From assembly GCA_003116975.1 (NCBI GenBank), contig BGKB01000008.1, positions 248,001-312,000 of the forward strand: a stretch of DNA of 64,000 nt, written 5' to 3'. The stretch's first letter is position 1. Each line of letters begins with the position of its first letter. The stretch is from Aurantiochytrium sp. KH105. Taxonomy: Eukaryota > Sar > Bigyra > Thraustochytrida > Thraustochytriidae. The notes beneath the pieces were generated by a model. That model was given only the letters and a program-made list of their open reading frames with translations. It was not told where the DNA came from and made no database searches. Position numbers and translations under genes: made by a program. Shown here one piece after another: positions 1 to 9,779 of the stretch.

Positions 1-551
1 CCAAATTCACATGATTGAACGAACGAATAAGAGGTCAGCTGATTGATAGCCGTGCGGATCGCGCGTCGGAGAAATATTGGAGCCAAACAATGCAGATTCG
101 TTATTTAGCCATAGTATAAATGTGTATGTCATGAGAGGAGAGAGCCTAAAGTGAACATGAAAACTGATCTTCTTGCTCTTGTTGATCTTTCTGCTCTTTT
201 CTCTTGAAGAGGGAGAAACAACATGTCTTTGTCCTTGTCCTCGTCCCTGTTTTTTTTTCTCCTTTTCTTGTTGCAAGATAAAAACACCTGTCCGTTCCAG
301 ATCGTCTGGAACCGGTGTGCACGTGATGTCGCCCGCTGAAGCTGGCCAAATCTCTTTCTGAGGAGGCGTCGCGACTGCGAGCACGCGGGTCGCCGTCGGG
401 TGGGGCGTCTGGCTTGAGCAGAACCGAGGAGCAGAAAGCCTGGATCAAGCAATCCTCAACGTGCCAGGCCTAAGGTGCGACGGTAATAACCCTGCGCACT
501 GTAAGCGAGTAAGCATCACGTAAGATCGATCAAAGAGAGAAAAGCGGCACC
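1..551. other. 5' flank without recognisable gene
   Basis: No open frame here looks like a conserved protein. The stretch holds a pyrimidine-rich run around 160-270 and leads into the ATG at 552. It probably contains the promoter and 5' UTR of the ankyrin/TIR gene. Confidence 0.4.
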
Positions 552-1895
552 ATGGCGAGCCCAAACCAAGCCCAGACCCCCCTGATGCGCGCGCTGGACC
601 GCGGGCGAAGCGTCGAGCTACAGGAGATCGAGAGTATCCTTGCCCAAGACCCTTTCACTCTCAATGCGCAAGACGAAGACGGGTGGACTGCGCTCATGTA
701 CGCCTGTCGGTACGCACACCCCCAAGCTGCGAACTTTCTCATTCGCAATCACGCCAAGACGAACATCCAGTCTAGGGACGGCTTCACCGCAATCATGCTC
801 GCCGCACGGTCAGGTGAGCACGAGATCGTAACCCTCCTCGAGAAGAATGAGGCAGACCTTTCCATGCGCACCAAAAATGGCTACTCGGCTCTCATGCTTG
901 CTTCGTGTGACCCTCTCGAGGAAAATCACAAAGCAGAGGACTTGGCCAAGTGTGTCAAAATTTGCTGGGCCAGTGGCGCGGATGCAAATCTGCGCGAAGC
1001 GAATGGTTTTGACGCTCTTAAGCTTGCCAAACACTACAGCCGAAAAGAGGTTGTCAGCTTTCTCACCTTCTTGAATGGCCAAGAAACAGATCTCGCTGCA
1101 GCGATCCGCTCGACCCTGCCACGAAGTGCAATCGTCTGTCTCTATGAACACGGTGTGCGCACGGCGGAGCACTGCCGCGAACTCGGCAGGGAAGATCTCG
1201 AGAGGTTTGGGATGGAGTCGGATCATATTCAAATTTTGCTTGGTCATTTTCCTCCCACTCCAAATGGACGGTCCCATAGCGGGTCCTCGATTCGAAGCTC
1301 GCTTTGGCGTTTGACGATGCTGCGTCAAGCCTCCCTCTCAGACGAAGTATTCGACGCCTTCCTTTCGCACAACTGGGGGATGAACCAGGAAACACACAAA
1401 CTTGTTCGAAAAATCAACGATCGACTCAAGAAGAAAAAGGTGAAGACCTGGTTCGATGGCGACGAACTTGAGCATTCGTTGTCTAAAGAAATGGCAGCTG
1501 GTATCGATGCGTCGCACGTGTTCATCGTTTTTGTCACCGAGCGATACATGCTGAAACTCATGCGTTCTGAGCGACTTCCTCGGAGTCCTTGCAGCACAGG
1601 AAGCAGCGACAGCGTGGCCACTGAGCAAAGCGATGCAAGCGCGAGCACCGATGGGACAAGTTCCTCTGAAGGTTCCTACTCCGCCAGAGAGTTTAAATAC
1701 GCCATCAGCATGCGTAAGACGGTTATTCCGGTTGTTCTCGAGCCCTCGATGCTTCCTGGGGGAGAAAAGTGGCCTTGGCAGGGGCCCCTGAATTTCGATC
1801 TCGGGGATCCTGTCATTGTGGATTTCTCCACTCCCGCTCAGCAAAAGTCTAACCTCAAGTATTTGGTCGAACGGATCAAGAGTGCCTGTCCGTAA
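552..1895 (+). CDS. Ankyrin repeat / SAM-like / TIR domain protein
   Basis: A 447-residue single-exon protein starting at an ATG in good context (gcaccATGG). Residues about 45-175 form ankyrin repeats (G-W-T-A-L-M, G-F-T-A-I-M-L-A-A and G-Y-S-A-L-M-L-A blocks). Residues about 190-232 resemble a SAM domain (L-x-E-H-G ... R-E-D-L-x-x-F-G-M ... I-L-L). Residues about 265-440 are a TIR domain beginning D-A-F-L-S-H-N-W-G, with a TWFDGDEL turn at 299-306 and Glu313 near the usual catalytic position. A Ser-rich insert (about 345-376) splits the TIR domain. TIR domains either scaffold signalling or cleave NAD+; which applies here cannot be told by eye. The order repeat-SAM-TIR parallels SARM1 (ARM-SAM-TIR), with ankyrin repeats replacing ARM. 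ANK and TIR are firm; the SAM call is tentative. Confidence 0.85.
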   Translation: MASPNQAQTPLMRALDRGRSVELQEIESILAQDPFTLNAQDEDGWTALMYACRYAHPQAANFLIRNHAKTNIQSRDGFTAIMLAARSGEHEIVTLLEKNEADLSMRTKNGYSALMLASCDPLEENHKAEDLAKCVKICWASGADANLREANGFDALKLAKHYSRKEVVSFLTFLNGQETDLAAAIRSTLPRSAIVCLYEHGVRTAEHCRELGREDLERFGMESDHIQILLGHFPPTPNGRSHSGSSIRSSLWRLTMLRQASLSDEVFDAFLSHNWGMNQETHKLVRKINDRLKKKKVKTWFDGDELEHSLSKEMAAGIDASHVFIVFVTERYMLKLMRSERLPRSPCSTGSSDSVATEQSDASASTDGTSSSEGSYSAREFKYAISMRKTVIPVVLEPSMLPGGEKWPWQGPLNFDLGDPVIVDFSTPAQQKSNLKYLVERIKSACP

Positions 1896-2690
1896 TCCGT
1901 CATTCCACGCGCAGGACAATGGCACCTACTACACCTTCGTCGGTATTTTTCTTTCCTACATTCCCATTCAAGAAAATTGTTGCTCTTTATACCTTCCTCA
2001 CCGCTCAGCTGCAGCGCCCAAAGTCAATCTTCCTTCCGACGGTCGCTCGCCTCGACATCACCTCGTTTGCACTGCACAACAGGCTTACTGTTACCTAACA
2101 GTTAGTTAGTTCATAGAACGTGCTTGTCTACGTAGGACTCCCGATCCGCCTTTCCCGCTGCGGCTCGTACTCCCTCATCGTGACTGACGTCTCGCTCCTC
2201 GACCCCGGCAGCTCGGCAGAGTCAGCCTGCTGCTGACGAAAGGAGAGGAAGGCAAGCAAGCAAGCAAGCCGTGCCGCGGCGTGCCTGCGTCGAGGCGCGG
2301 CGGTCTGCCTCTGCGTCCAGCTCGATGCGGCCGAGCGTCAGCGGCAATCAGAATCGCATCCATCCATCCGTATCCCGAGGCCCAAACGCCGCCGCGTCTG
2401 CGCACGTGCTCTCGCAGAGCAGTCGCGCATACGCGCAGAACGCAGACGCGCAGAACGCAGACGCGCAGAACGCAGACGCGCAGAGCCGCAGGCGCGAGGG
2501 CGCAGCGAAGGGAGGGAGGGAGGGAGGGAGGGAGGGAGGGCGTCGTGAGTGAGCCTGAGCGCGGAGCCGAGGACCCGAACGCAGAGCAGAGCAGAGCAGA
2601 CCGCCAAGCGAGGCGAGGCGAGGCGAGGCGAGGCGAGGCGAGGCGCGAGGCGCGGCCACGCGCGGGCCCCGTGTGCCGCTGGAGGCCGGC
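1896..2690. other. Intergenic region with several short tandem repeats
   Basis: This 0.8 kb stretch precedes the DEP-C2-VASt gene. It contains AAGC repeats (about 2251-2268), a 16-base minisatellite of GCAGACGCGCAGAAC type (about 2435-2485), GGGA repeats (2510-2540), GCAGA repeats (2581-2600) and GAGGC repeats (2606-2650). Open frames across it are low-complexity Arg/Ala/Gln strings and are not credible proteins. It probably holds the promoter and 5' UTR. Confidence 0.6.
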
Positions 2691-5600
2691 ATGATGCGGT
2701 CTTTCCTCAACTTGACGGGCAGCGGCGACGACGCCGCGGCGCGAACGGGGCGAGGCGAGTCACGGCTCTCGAGCGACGAGGAACACTACCACGAAGACGA
2801 AGGGTCGCTGGCAGGGTCCGTGAGGCACCACCGCTTGTGGTCGCGTTCGGACCGGAAACTCGGCAAGGACGAGGCCATGAAAAACTCGATCCGAGATCTC
2901 ACGGCGAACGACCTGCACATCATCCGTGCCCTCGACGAAAAGCGCAAGCATGCTCTCCTAAACTTTGACGTCGACCGTCGGGAACTCGACCGCCTCGCGG
3001 TTCTGCTGCGTGCGCGTCTCCATCTCTCGGTGCATCGGAGACTCATCCACGCCTACGAGGACTGCTTCCGCGGCGTCGACGCCGTCTCATGGCTGGTGTC
3101 CAACTCGGTCTGTACGGATCCAGAAGACGCGAAAAATGTCTTGCGCCACCTCCTGTACCGACGCATCATTCTGCGCATCGACCACACCAAGCCGCTGCTG
3201 AATAGCGCCATTCACAGTATGGCGCCTAGTCTCGCCGAATGGCGCCGCCGCAAACAGCTCGACTGGTACCAGACCGGCGTGCAAAAGTATAGCATGGGCG
3301 CGCTCTATACCTTTAACGTCGGCGCCTTTGCCAAGTACAAGCTCGTTGTCCGCCTTGTAGCGGGCCGCGGTCTCCGTTACACCCGGCACAACCGCATTCT
3401 CGGCCGTTGGGAGCCCAAGCGCATCGCCCCGCTCGCCAGCGTCACCCTTGGCAGCATCACTGCAAACACTTCTGTCGAGGAAAAAACCAGCGAGCCGAGG
3501 TGGGATGAATCCTTTACGTTTTACTTCGACTACACGCTCCCGCGTCACGACGAGGTCTGGATCAAGGTCTTCGACTTTCGTGAGCTTGGCGAGTCCTTTC
3601 CCCTCGGCGTTGTTTGCGTCCCCACCAAACGCATTCTTAAGCAGTGTCGCGTCAGCGCCGACCGCATTCCGCCTATTTTTGCGCAAGACGCGCCCGGATG
3701 GCTGTCCTGGCACCCGTTGCTCCCGCCTGCGACGGCTCGCGAACCAGACGAGGTCCGTGGCGGGGAGCTGCAGATCGAGTTCCAGGTCATCACCAATATA
3801 GTCGACACGCCCGACGCCACCGTTCACGACGAGTGCCGTCCAAAGCGAGAGGAAGTGCACTCCCCGCAAGACACGGTGGACCCAGAAGCTCACTCTAGGC
3901 TCGACTCGGACCATCACCGGGACCGCTCCCCAAGCACCCTTCCGCGTAGCGTTATGCAGTACCAGCACGTGGACCGCCGTCCGGAAAAGGAGATTTATGC
4001 GCAACGTGCTCTTCTTGACGCTCAACAAGAGCCACATGAGCCCAGTACGGTGTCACGCAAAGCAAAAGCTGCCTCGCCCGATCAGAACACGCGCAATACA
4101 GCACAGACACAAGAATTCTCAGTCCCTGTCGAGCGTTGGCAAACGTGCATCACCTCGCTCGAAATCCGCGACGTGACCGACGTTGCGCCGGGAACAGTCA
4201 CTTGGATCGAAGTCCTCGCCCACTCTCCAAAACGCAGCGCGCACCTTGCCAAGCGGCGCGCCGAGGCATCCAAGGGCAAGCGACGGGACATGGAAAATGA
4301 TACGGGCGTCATTGCGCGCAAGCGCTCTCCGCGCTTTCTCTGGCCCAAGGACGGCCGCCCCGTCGTCAAGGCCGGGGCTGTCAACCTTCCCATTCCTGAT
4401 GATGTTGCAAAGTACACAATTCTTGAGTTCCGCCTTGTGCGGAGAAAAGACCTTTTGACCAGCGTCGTGTGCGGTCGCGGGAAAATGAATCTTCAGTACA
4501 TACGTCGCACTGAGGACCTCGATTCTGACTCTGATTCCGATGCCGATGACGATGACAGCGCATTCGACGACGATGATGAGGATGGCGTCATTACTCGTGT
4601 CGAAACCGAGGTCGACCTTGACCGGAGCGAGGTCGATCTTGACAGCGATGGATTGCAACGTCGACTTGCCCCGTCAAAAACACAGGACTCTCTCCCTACT
4701 TCGGGCGGGTCGACAGTCGGTGACGAAGACGACAAGTCCCAGATTCCCTCCGTGGATGAGCTCAAGCCGCAACCTCCAATTGACCCGACCCACCAGGACG
4801 CTCATTTTGTCGTTCTTCGAAAGCAAGCAGCCTTTAAGCGAAATATCAAGATCAAGTGCGGCCAGATTTACTGCTACGCCAAAATGCGTCCGCTCCTTCA
4901 TGACGAAGACCACTTTGACATCGATGAATCCTTGTCGATCGTCGACCCGGCACAGGACGCCAACATCGATATTGAAGACGCCTTGAAAGCAGTTGTCCCA
5001 ACAAACGCAGATGATGTACCCAAACCCATCGAGATTCCTGCGCCGCTCACTAACCTATACGTGGATGAAACCGTCCCTGGTACCGTGCAGCAAATTGCTT
5101 TGGCCCTTCTTGGAACCAACTCCAAGTTTGCCATGCAATTCGCCAAGGAACGGAAAAACACCAATGTCGTGGTCGGCCCTTGGAAGCTTCCTGATCATGA
5201 ATCGCAAGATGCAGGGGGTGGCGGTGACGGTCAAGACAACGCTGCGGACGGCAAGAATACAGCAGAGCAGGAGGAAACGGACGCAGAAGCAGTGAGCAAG
5301 CGCCTCGCAAACCCCGCACAAGAAACAGCATCTGTAGGCAAGGCTTCAAACGCTTCAGCAAATGTAGAATCCGAAAAGGACGCGAACGACAGCGAGTCCT
5401 CGCTAACGGAGCTCCCCGAAGGCTCCATTCGAGGCATGTTCAAAGAAAAGTCATCGTCGACCGCAGCCTCTCGCCGACCGCTCAGCGTCACAACAAAATC
5501 CGAGCAAACGATTCGCGTGGATGACGATAATGACGACGACGCGGCAGGCAGGAACAAAGCCAAAAGTGAAGCCCAACTCATGCCGGGCGACGAGATCGCG

Positions 5601-6497
5601 CGCAGTCCGAGCGATCCAGTCTCTGCAGCGCCGAGTTCTGCCAATGGTAGCAACCGAGGTCATAGCAATCAGGCAGGTAAAGCAGGCACCCAAGCTTCAT
5701 CGAAGGCGCCCTCAACAAAGACGAGCGCGTCTCCCGAGGTCGGAAAGGAGGCTTCCCGAGGTGAAGGTTCGAAGTCCAGACCGACACTGGCCCGTCAGGA
5801 GTCAATTCACGCCATGCAAGCTGGCAAGATCGTCGATTCCGTAACCTATCCCACGCGCACGCTTACGTTTACGATTCCGGCGTCGAGTCTTACCAAGTCC
5901 AGTGACTGCACCGAGGTGCAGCGCATTGTGCGAATGGATCCGGGCGGCTTCATCTTTACGAGCACTGGGGAGACCCCAGGGGTCCCCTATGGTGAGCGTT
6001 TCTACGTGCATGTACAGTTCGCTGTCGCTTTCGTGAGCCCGACCGAATCGCGCGTCTGCATCTCGGGCGAGGTCCGCTATTACGAAGGCAAGCCACCTCC
6101 TACTTTTCCCATCAAGGGCTTCATTCTGAGCGGAGTCAAGAGCGGCCACACGGACGCCTACACGCACGAGATCAAGATGCTCAGGGAGTACCTTTTGGCC
6201 AAGAACCGCCAGTCCCGCACGGCCAAGCCAGCGAAAAAGCCCAAGACCGAGCAGGAGGCCCCCGCGCCTCCGTCGAAGCCCTCTGCCCTCGAGCGCGCGG
6301 CGCGTTTTCTACGTCTGGTCCTCGCGCTGGTCCTCGGCACCCTTACGCTCTACCTCGTGTGCGTGGTTCTGCTGGCGGCTTTCCAGGACCGCACCGCGCG
6401 AGACGTGCTCCGAGCGCACCGCGCCCTCGCCGCCGCTCGCCTCGGCGACCTGCGCCACGCGCTCGCAGCCGCGGCCGCCTCGAGCGAACTCATCTAA
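2691..6497 (+). CDS. DEP-C2-VASt protein with C-terminal membrane anchor
   Basis: A 1268-residue protein from the ATG at 2691; the frame is open further upstream but without another ATG. Residues about 100-165 are a DEP domain (C-F-R-G-V-D-A-V-S-W-L). Residues about 215-330 resemble a C2 domain (K-L-V-V-R-L-V-A-G-R-G-L ... P-R-W-D-E-S-F-T-F). Residues about 785-1165 hold a VASt-like lipid-transfer fold (N-L-Y-V-D-E-T-V-P-G-T-V at about 785; S-V-T-Y-P-T-R-T-L-T-F at about 1048) split by a disordered insert of about 200 residues. A hydrophobic helix at about 1207-1231 sits near the C terminus. VASt proteins anchored this way (yeast Lam/Ysp, animal GRAMD1/Aster) move sterol at ER contact sites, but those have GRAM domains; here DEP and C2 would supply membrane binding. 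A role in lipid transfer or tethering is inferred. Confidence 0.75.
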   Translation: MMRSFLNLTGSGDDAAARTGRGESRLSSDEEHYHEDEGSLAGSVRHHRLWSRSDRKLGKDEAMKNSIRDLTANDLHIIRALDEKRKHALLNFDVDRRELDRLAVLLRARLHLSVHRRLIHAYEDCFRGVDAVSWLVSNSVCTDPEDAKNVLRHLLYRRIILRIDHTKPLLNSAIHSMAPSLAEWRRRKQLDWYQTGVQKYSMGALYTFNVGAFAKYKLVVRLVAGRGLRYTRHNRILGRWEPKRIAPLASVTLGSITANTSVEEKTSEPRWDESFTFYFDYTLPRHDEVWIKVFDFRELGESFPLGVVCVPTKRILKQCRVSADRIPPIFAQDAPGWLSWHPLLPPATAREPDEVRGGELQIEFQVITNIVDTPDATVHDECRPKREEVHSPQDTVDPEAHSRLDSDHHRDRSPSTLPRSVMQYQHVDRRPEKEIYAQRALLDAQQEPHEPSTVSRKAKAASPDQNTRNTAQTQEFSVPVERWQTCITSLEIRDVTDVAPGTVTWIEVLAHSPKRSAHLAKRRAEASKGKRRDMENDTGVIARKRSPRFLWPKDGRPVVKAGAVNLPIPDDVAKYTILEFRLVRRKDLLTSVVCGRGKMNLQYIRRTEDLDSDSDSDADDDDSAFDDDDEDGVITRVETEVDLDRSEVDLDSDGLQRRLAPSKTQDSLPTSGGSTVGDEDDKSQIPSVDELKPQPPIDPTHQDAHFVVLRKQAAFKRNIKIKCGQIYCYAKMRPLLHDEDHFDIDESLSIVDPAQDANIDIEDALKAVVPTNADDVPKPIEIPAPLTNLYVDETVPGTVQQIALALLGTNSKFAMQFAKERKNTNVVVGPWKLPDHESQDAGGGGDGQDNAADGKNTAEQEETDAEAVSKRLANPAQETASVGKASNASANVESEKDANDSESSLTELPEGSIRGMFKEKSSSTAASRRPLSVTTKSEQTIRVDDDNDDDAAGRNKAKSEAQLMPGDEIARSPSDPVSAAPSSANGSNRGHSNQAGKAGTQASSKAPSTKTSASPEVGKEASRGEGSKSRPTLARQESIHAMQAGKIVDSVTYPTRTLTFTIPASSLTKSSDCTEVQRIVRMDPGGFIFTSTGETPGVPYGERFYVHVQFAVAFVSPTESRVCISGEVRYYEGKPPPTFPIKGFILSGVKSGHTDAYTHEIKMLREYLLAKNRQSRTAKPAKKPKTEQEAPAPPSKPSALERAARFLRLVLALVLGTLTLYLVCVVLLAAFQDRTARDVLRAHRALAAARLGDLRHALAAAAASSELI

Positions 6498-6671
6498 ATC
6501 GCTAAAAACCGCAAATCGCAAATCGACGCAAATCGCAAATAATCGCAGAGGCGAGGACGCACATCGACAAACAAGCGCAGAGGGCGTCTCGCACGCGCGC
6601 GGCGAAGAGCCCCTGGCGCCGCGGAGACGCGGGGCAAGCGCAGAGGCGAGGGCGCGGGCCTGCCGGCCGAG
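6498..6671. repeat. CGCAAAT-type short repeats before LIM gene
   Basis: Positions 6498-6546 carry imperfect direct repeats of an AAATCGC/CGCAAAT unit, directly after the stop of the DEP-C2-VASt gene and about 125 bases before the next ATG. The 174-base gap must hold both the 3' end of one gene and the promoter of the next. Confidence 0.6.
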
Positions 6672-7499
6672 ATGGCCTCGCTGCTGCGACGCCTGAGCGG
6701 GGCCTCGCAGCGGCGGGTCGACGCCGATGGCGACGATGGCGACGAGCCCAGGGACGTCGCGCCCGACGCCGAGGACGGGGCGGCCCCGAGCGCGGGAGGC
6801 GGCGCCGGCGGGCTACGGGCGCGGATTGCAGCGTTCGAAAAGGCGGCAAGAGAGGCGCTGGACCCGGCCGTGATGCAGGCGAAGATCTCGGGCCAGAGCG
6901 ACCGGAAAAAGTACAACTTCTCGGCGGGACTCCAGAATGATGTCCGAGCAACCCGTGCAGCTTTGCGCGCGGTCTGCGAGGACGGCGATGGGGACTCGTG
7001 CTGCTTTGGAGACCTCTTTCGACACATCGACGGCCAGATTGCAAACCTGAATCGCGTCCTGCAAAATCTCAAGCGCGAGCGCGAGATCGACTTTGCACCC
7101 GAGATTTTTCTCGAGGGAACACACGATGCTGAGCGCATAACGCTCCTTGACAAGTTCTGGGACCAAGAGTACGAGGTCGATCACGGGAATGTCTTTCGCG
7201 CTGGTGATGTCAACTTTAAGGATGTCGCGCAAGACGAACGTCTTGGACGCTCGTACGTGCGGGACAATTTGGCCACGCGGGACGAGCATATCTGCACTGT
7301 CTGTGACGAAGAGGTCTCTGCTCTTGATCGGATGACGGTGCGTGACAAGGTTTTCCACTTGCGCTGCTTGCATTGCGCGCAGTGCGGAAGTCAGCCTCGA
7401 GACAAGTCCGAGCGCGTGTCTTTCGATGGCCAGTTTGTTTGTAGTGCTGAATGTATGAAGAACTACGACGCTGCGCACCTCAAGCAGGCGCGCAATTGA
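6672..7499 (+). CDS. LIM-domain protein
   Basis: A 275-residue protein from ATG 6672. The N terminus (1-55) is acidic and Ala/Gly-rich. Residues about 55-190 are helical and charged and not recognised. Residues about 206-258 form one LIM zinc-finger pair: C-T-V-C, then H-L-R-C-L-H-C-A-Q-C, then C-S-A-E-C, giving the eight ligands of the CCHC-CCCC pattern. Single LIM domains mediate protein contacts, often with actin or nuclear partners; the partner here is unknown. The middle region has S-A-G-L-Q-N-D-V and a Cys-Cys pair but no motif I can name. Only 174 bases separate it from the upstream gene on the same strand. Confidence 0.75.
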   Translation: MASLLRRLSGASQRRVDADGDDGDEPRDVAPDAEDGAAPSAGGGAGGLRARIAAFEKAAREALDPAVMQAKISGQSDRKKYNFSAGLQNDVRATRAALRAVCEDGDGDSCCFGDLFRHIDGQIANLNRVLQNLKREREIDFAPEIFLEGTHDAERITLLDKFWDQEYEVDHGNVFRAGDVNFKDVAQDERLGRSYVRDNLATRDEHICTVCDEEVSALDRMTVRDKVFHLRCLHCAQCGSQPRDKSERVSFDGQFVCSAECMKNYDAAHLKQARN

Positions 7500-8098
7500 T
7501 GGAATCACTCTCCCGAGCAGAGCCGCCCCTTCTCCCCACACACACACAAATCGGCTGAGTTGCACGCATTATTAGCATATGAAGAGTAAAGGTAAAGCCA
7601 AATGTTGAAAGACTTGTCCCGTAAAGTCGCTCTCTGGGAAAGCAATTCGTCATCGCGAGGCCCTGTTCAAAGTTGGCCTTCAGAGTCAGCTTTCTGGTTT
7701 GTTGTGTCTTGTTTGCGGTCGTGTCTTGTCTTGTTGGCGAGTTTCAGATTCGCAGCTCACGAAGCTTGTCACGAAAAAGGGTATCAAATGCTGCACATCT
7801 TGGGAGCTCGCTTTTCTGTTGAAGGTTAGTCCACATGATATCACGTCTCGCCTCGAATTCTATCGTTCCTAGGAAAAAAGAATAGGCGCCAACTTTATGC
7901 AGTATCAAAATCTCCGTAGTACTCAAACCAGGTCCTATCAATGACTTCTCGATGCAAGGCACGTTTTCGCACTCATGGGCTCCGCTCAGCAATGTTCAAA
8001 AGCTATATCGCCTCGGCGACGCGCAATGTCTGAACGATCTCGTCGCGATCGACCAAAGCATAATCGCTTCGAAGAGAAGGTCAAATTGCCCTTATTCG
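7500..8098. other. Gene-poor 0.6 kb stretch
   Basis: A CA repeat (acacacacac) lies at 7538-7547. An 82-codon minus-strand frame at 7744-7992 has protein-like composition (G-P-G-L-S-T-T-E-I-L) but no family I recognise. It may be chance or a gene remnant, and is not called as a gene. Confidence 0.35.
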
Positions 8099-9779
8099 TC
8101 ATACTTTTCGAACGAAGCTTGTAGAGAATAGCTTGAGCTTGGCCGCACGCCCCGGATCATCGGAAGAGCAGACTCGAAGATACTTGGCACAGCCAGAGCG
8201 ACCAACAGCGGAGAAGTCGTGCGAGAGAATATGCATTTGCGTCTCCGAAGCACGCTCGCCCCACAAACAATCAAAAACCTCCTCCCTGCCGATTTGAACA
8301 AATTCATCGCTCGTTGCAGTACATCTCTCCGTGAGCCCAACGCGCGCAGTGCCCACCCCTTGATAGGTGTGGAGCAAACTGACGGCAAGGAGAGAGACAC
8401 GGCCATCGAACTGTAGATCAATGTTAAGACAGCTGCTGTGCGATGTCGTCATGAACGTGCTCGGTTTTGTTTCCACGTCCGTGCCAAAGTACCAATTTTC
8501 GTTCGACTTGACAAGGCGATCGAAAGTCTCGTTTCAATCAAAGTCGATGCTCTCGAGAGACTTTGCTTCGACATACCTGGCCATGAGGCCGTTCATCGCT
8601 ATTGGCGGGGGGAGAGCGCTGGAGTTGAACTGGTTCCCTTGTATTGACATACCAGGGTCTCGCGCAGCCGCGCGCTGAAGCATTCCATCGAGAGCGTACA
8701 TGATGACAGACGCGCTAATATTATGGCCGTAGCGTGTGAGGTGAACTGGGTCAGTAAAGTAGCACCCGTCGCGAAAGTTCCAATCATCTTGAGACCACCC
8801 GGGTCCTATCATATGTAGGATGTCGAGCTGTGGAAGATCATAGTAGCGAAGCACATGCAGATGATCTTCGGCCGCGTCAAGACGGTACGGTGGAAGCCGC
8901 AGGCCGCCCTTTTTGCCGTCCTTCCAATGTCCGATCCAGTTTCGCGTGGCCATTTCGAGCCACATCATGCCAAGATGAGGAAAGTTTCGTCGAATGTGAC
9001 GAATCAAACCCTCCGTCCAGAAAGTTGCCAGATTGCTTGTGCCTGAACTGTCGACGAATGCCTTCTGGGAGATGTCGGCAATGTCGTTTGCGCTTGCCTC
9101 GACAATGACGAAATCGGCCTTCTGAAAGGCCGCGAAATTGGACGCTTTTTGCATCTGACTCACGTGAAAGTCTGTCCCGCGTGCGCGTACACTGCGATTT
9201 TCCACAACGTGCTTGCCCTTGCACGGATACCGCGAGTTTAAAAGCTCTTCAACGCGGTACCCATATGCATCTTGACGATCCCAGCGAGGATGATCGGGAT
9301 CAGGACGATGTGGCGCCCCATCTATTCAGGGAAACAGACCCCCCTAAAATAATCCAGCGCACGCACTCGCCCCGAGCGATCTTACTGAGCATCGGAAGGA
9401 GTCTTGTCTCGTCGCCAAAGTTGGTGATAGCGCGCTTACACATGCCGCGCGATAATCTGCGGCCCGGGAGATTGCATTCTGGCTTCAGAGCGTGCAGAAT
9501 ATTGAAGCCGTGCGCCAGTTCAGGTGCGAAACAAGTTTTGCGCCACGCCGGCTCATCTGGGCCCTCTTGTGAAGGTCCCGAGTCGTTGGATCTCGCCTGG
9601 ATGGAAGGATCTTCTTTACTTTCGAATTCGACGTTATCAATGCCGCTAAAAATCAGTGCTTCCTCTGTCATTGCACTGCATTGAACAATGCCTAGCTGCT
9701 CAAAATAGCCATGAAGATGAAAACCAAGGCCGAAAGCGAGCACGAGCAAGGCGAAGGTGACAACGCGTTCGCGCATCAT
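8099..9779 (-). pseudogene. Decayed SGNH-hydrolase-like membrane-anchored protein
   Basis: Three collinear blocks on the minus strand read as one protein. The first (from ATG 9779) has a signal-anchor helix at its start and ends in W-I-I-L-G-G-S-V-S, the block I nucleophile region of SGNH hydrolases. The second continues in a frame shifted by one base near 9305-9325, with no room for an intron (D-A-Y-G-Y-R-V-E-E-L-L-N, then I-V-E-A-S-A-N-D-I as block III). After T-D-P-V-H-L-T-R-Y-G (block V) the frame meets an in-frame TGA at 8534-8536, then continues unchanged with credible protein (N-E-N-W-Y-F-G-T-D ... V-S-L-L-A-V-S-L-L-H) to a stop at 8099. Catalytic blocks Ser, Asn and Asp-His are present. 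One frameshift and one stop suggest a recent pseudogene or assembly errors. A GT-AG intron (8411-8576) would remove the TGA, but the bases it removes look coding, so I prefer decay. Confidence 0.6.

Noticed and set aside
8534-8536. TGA in the SGNH-like gene as selenocysteine or recoded codon
   Set aside because: Many genes here end in TGA, no SECIS-like element was noticed, and a separate frameshift in the same gene points to decay or error.
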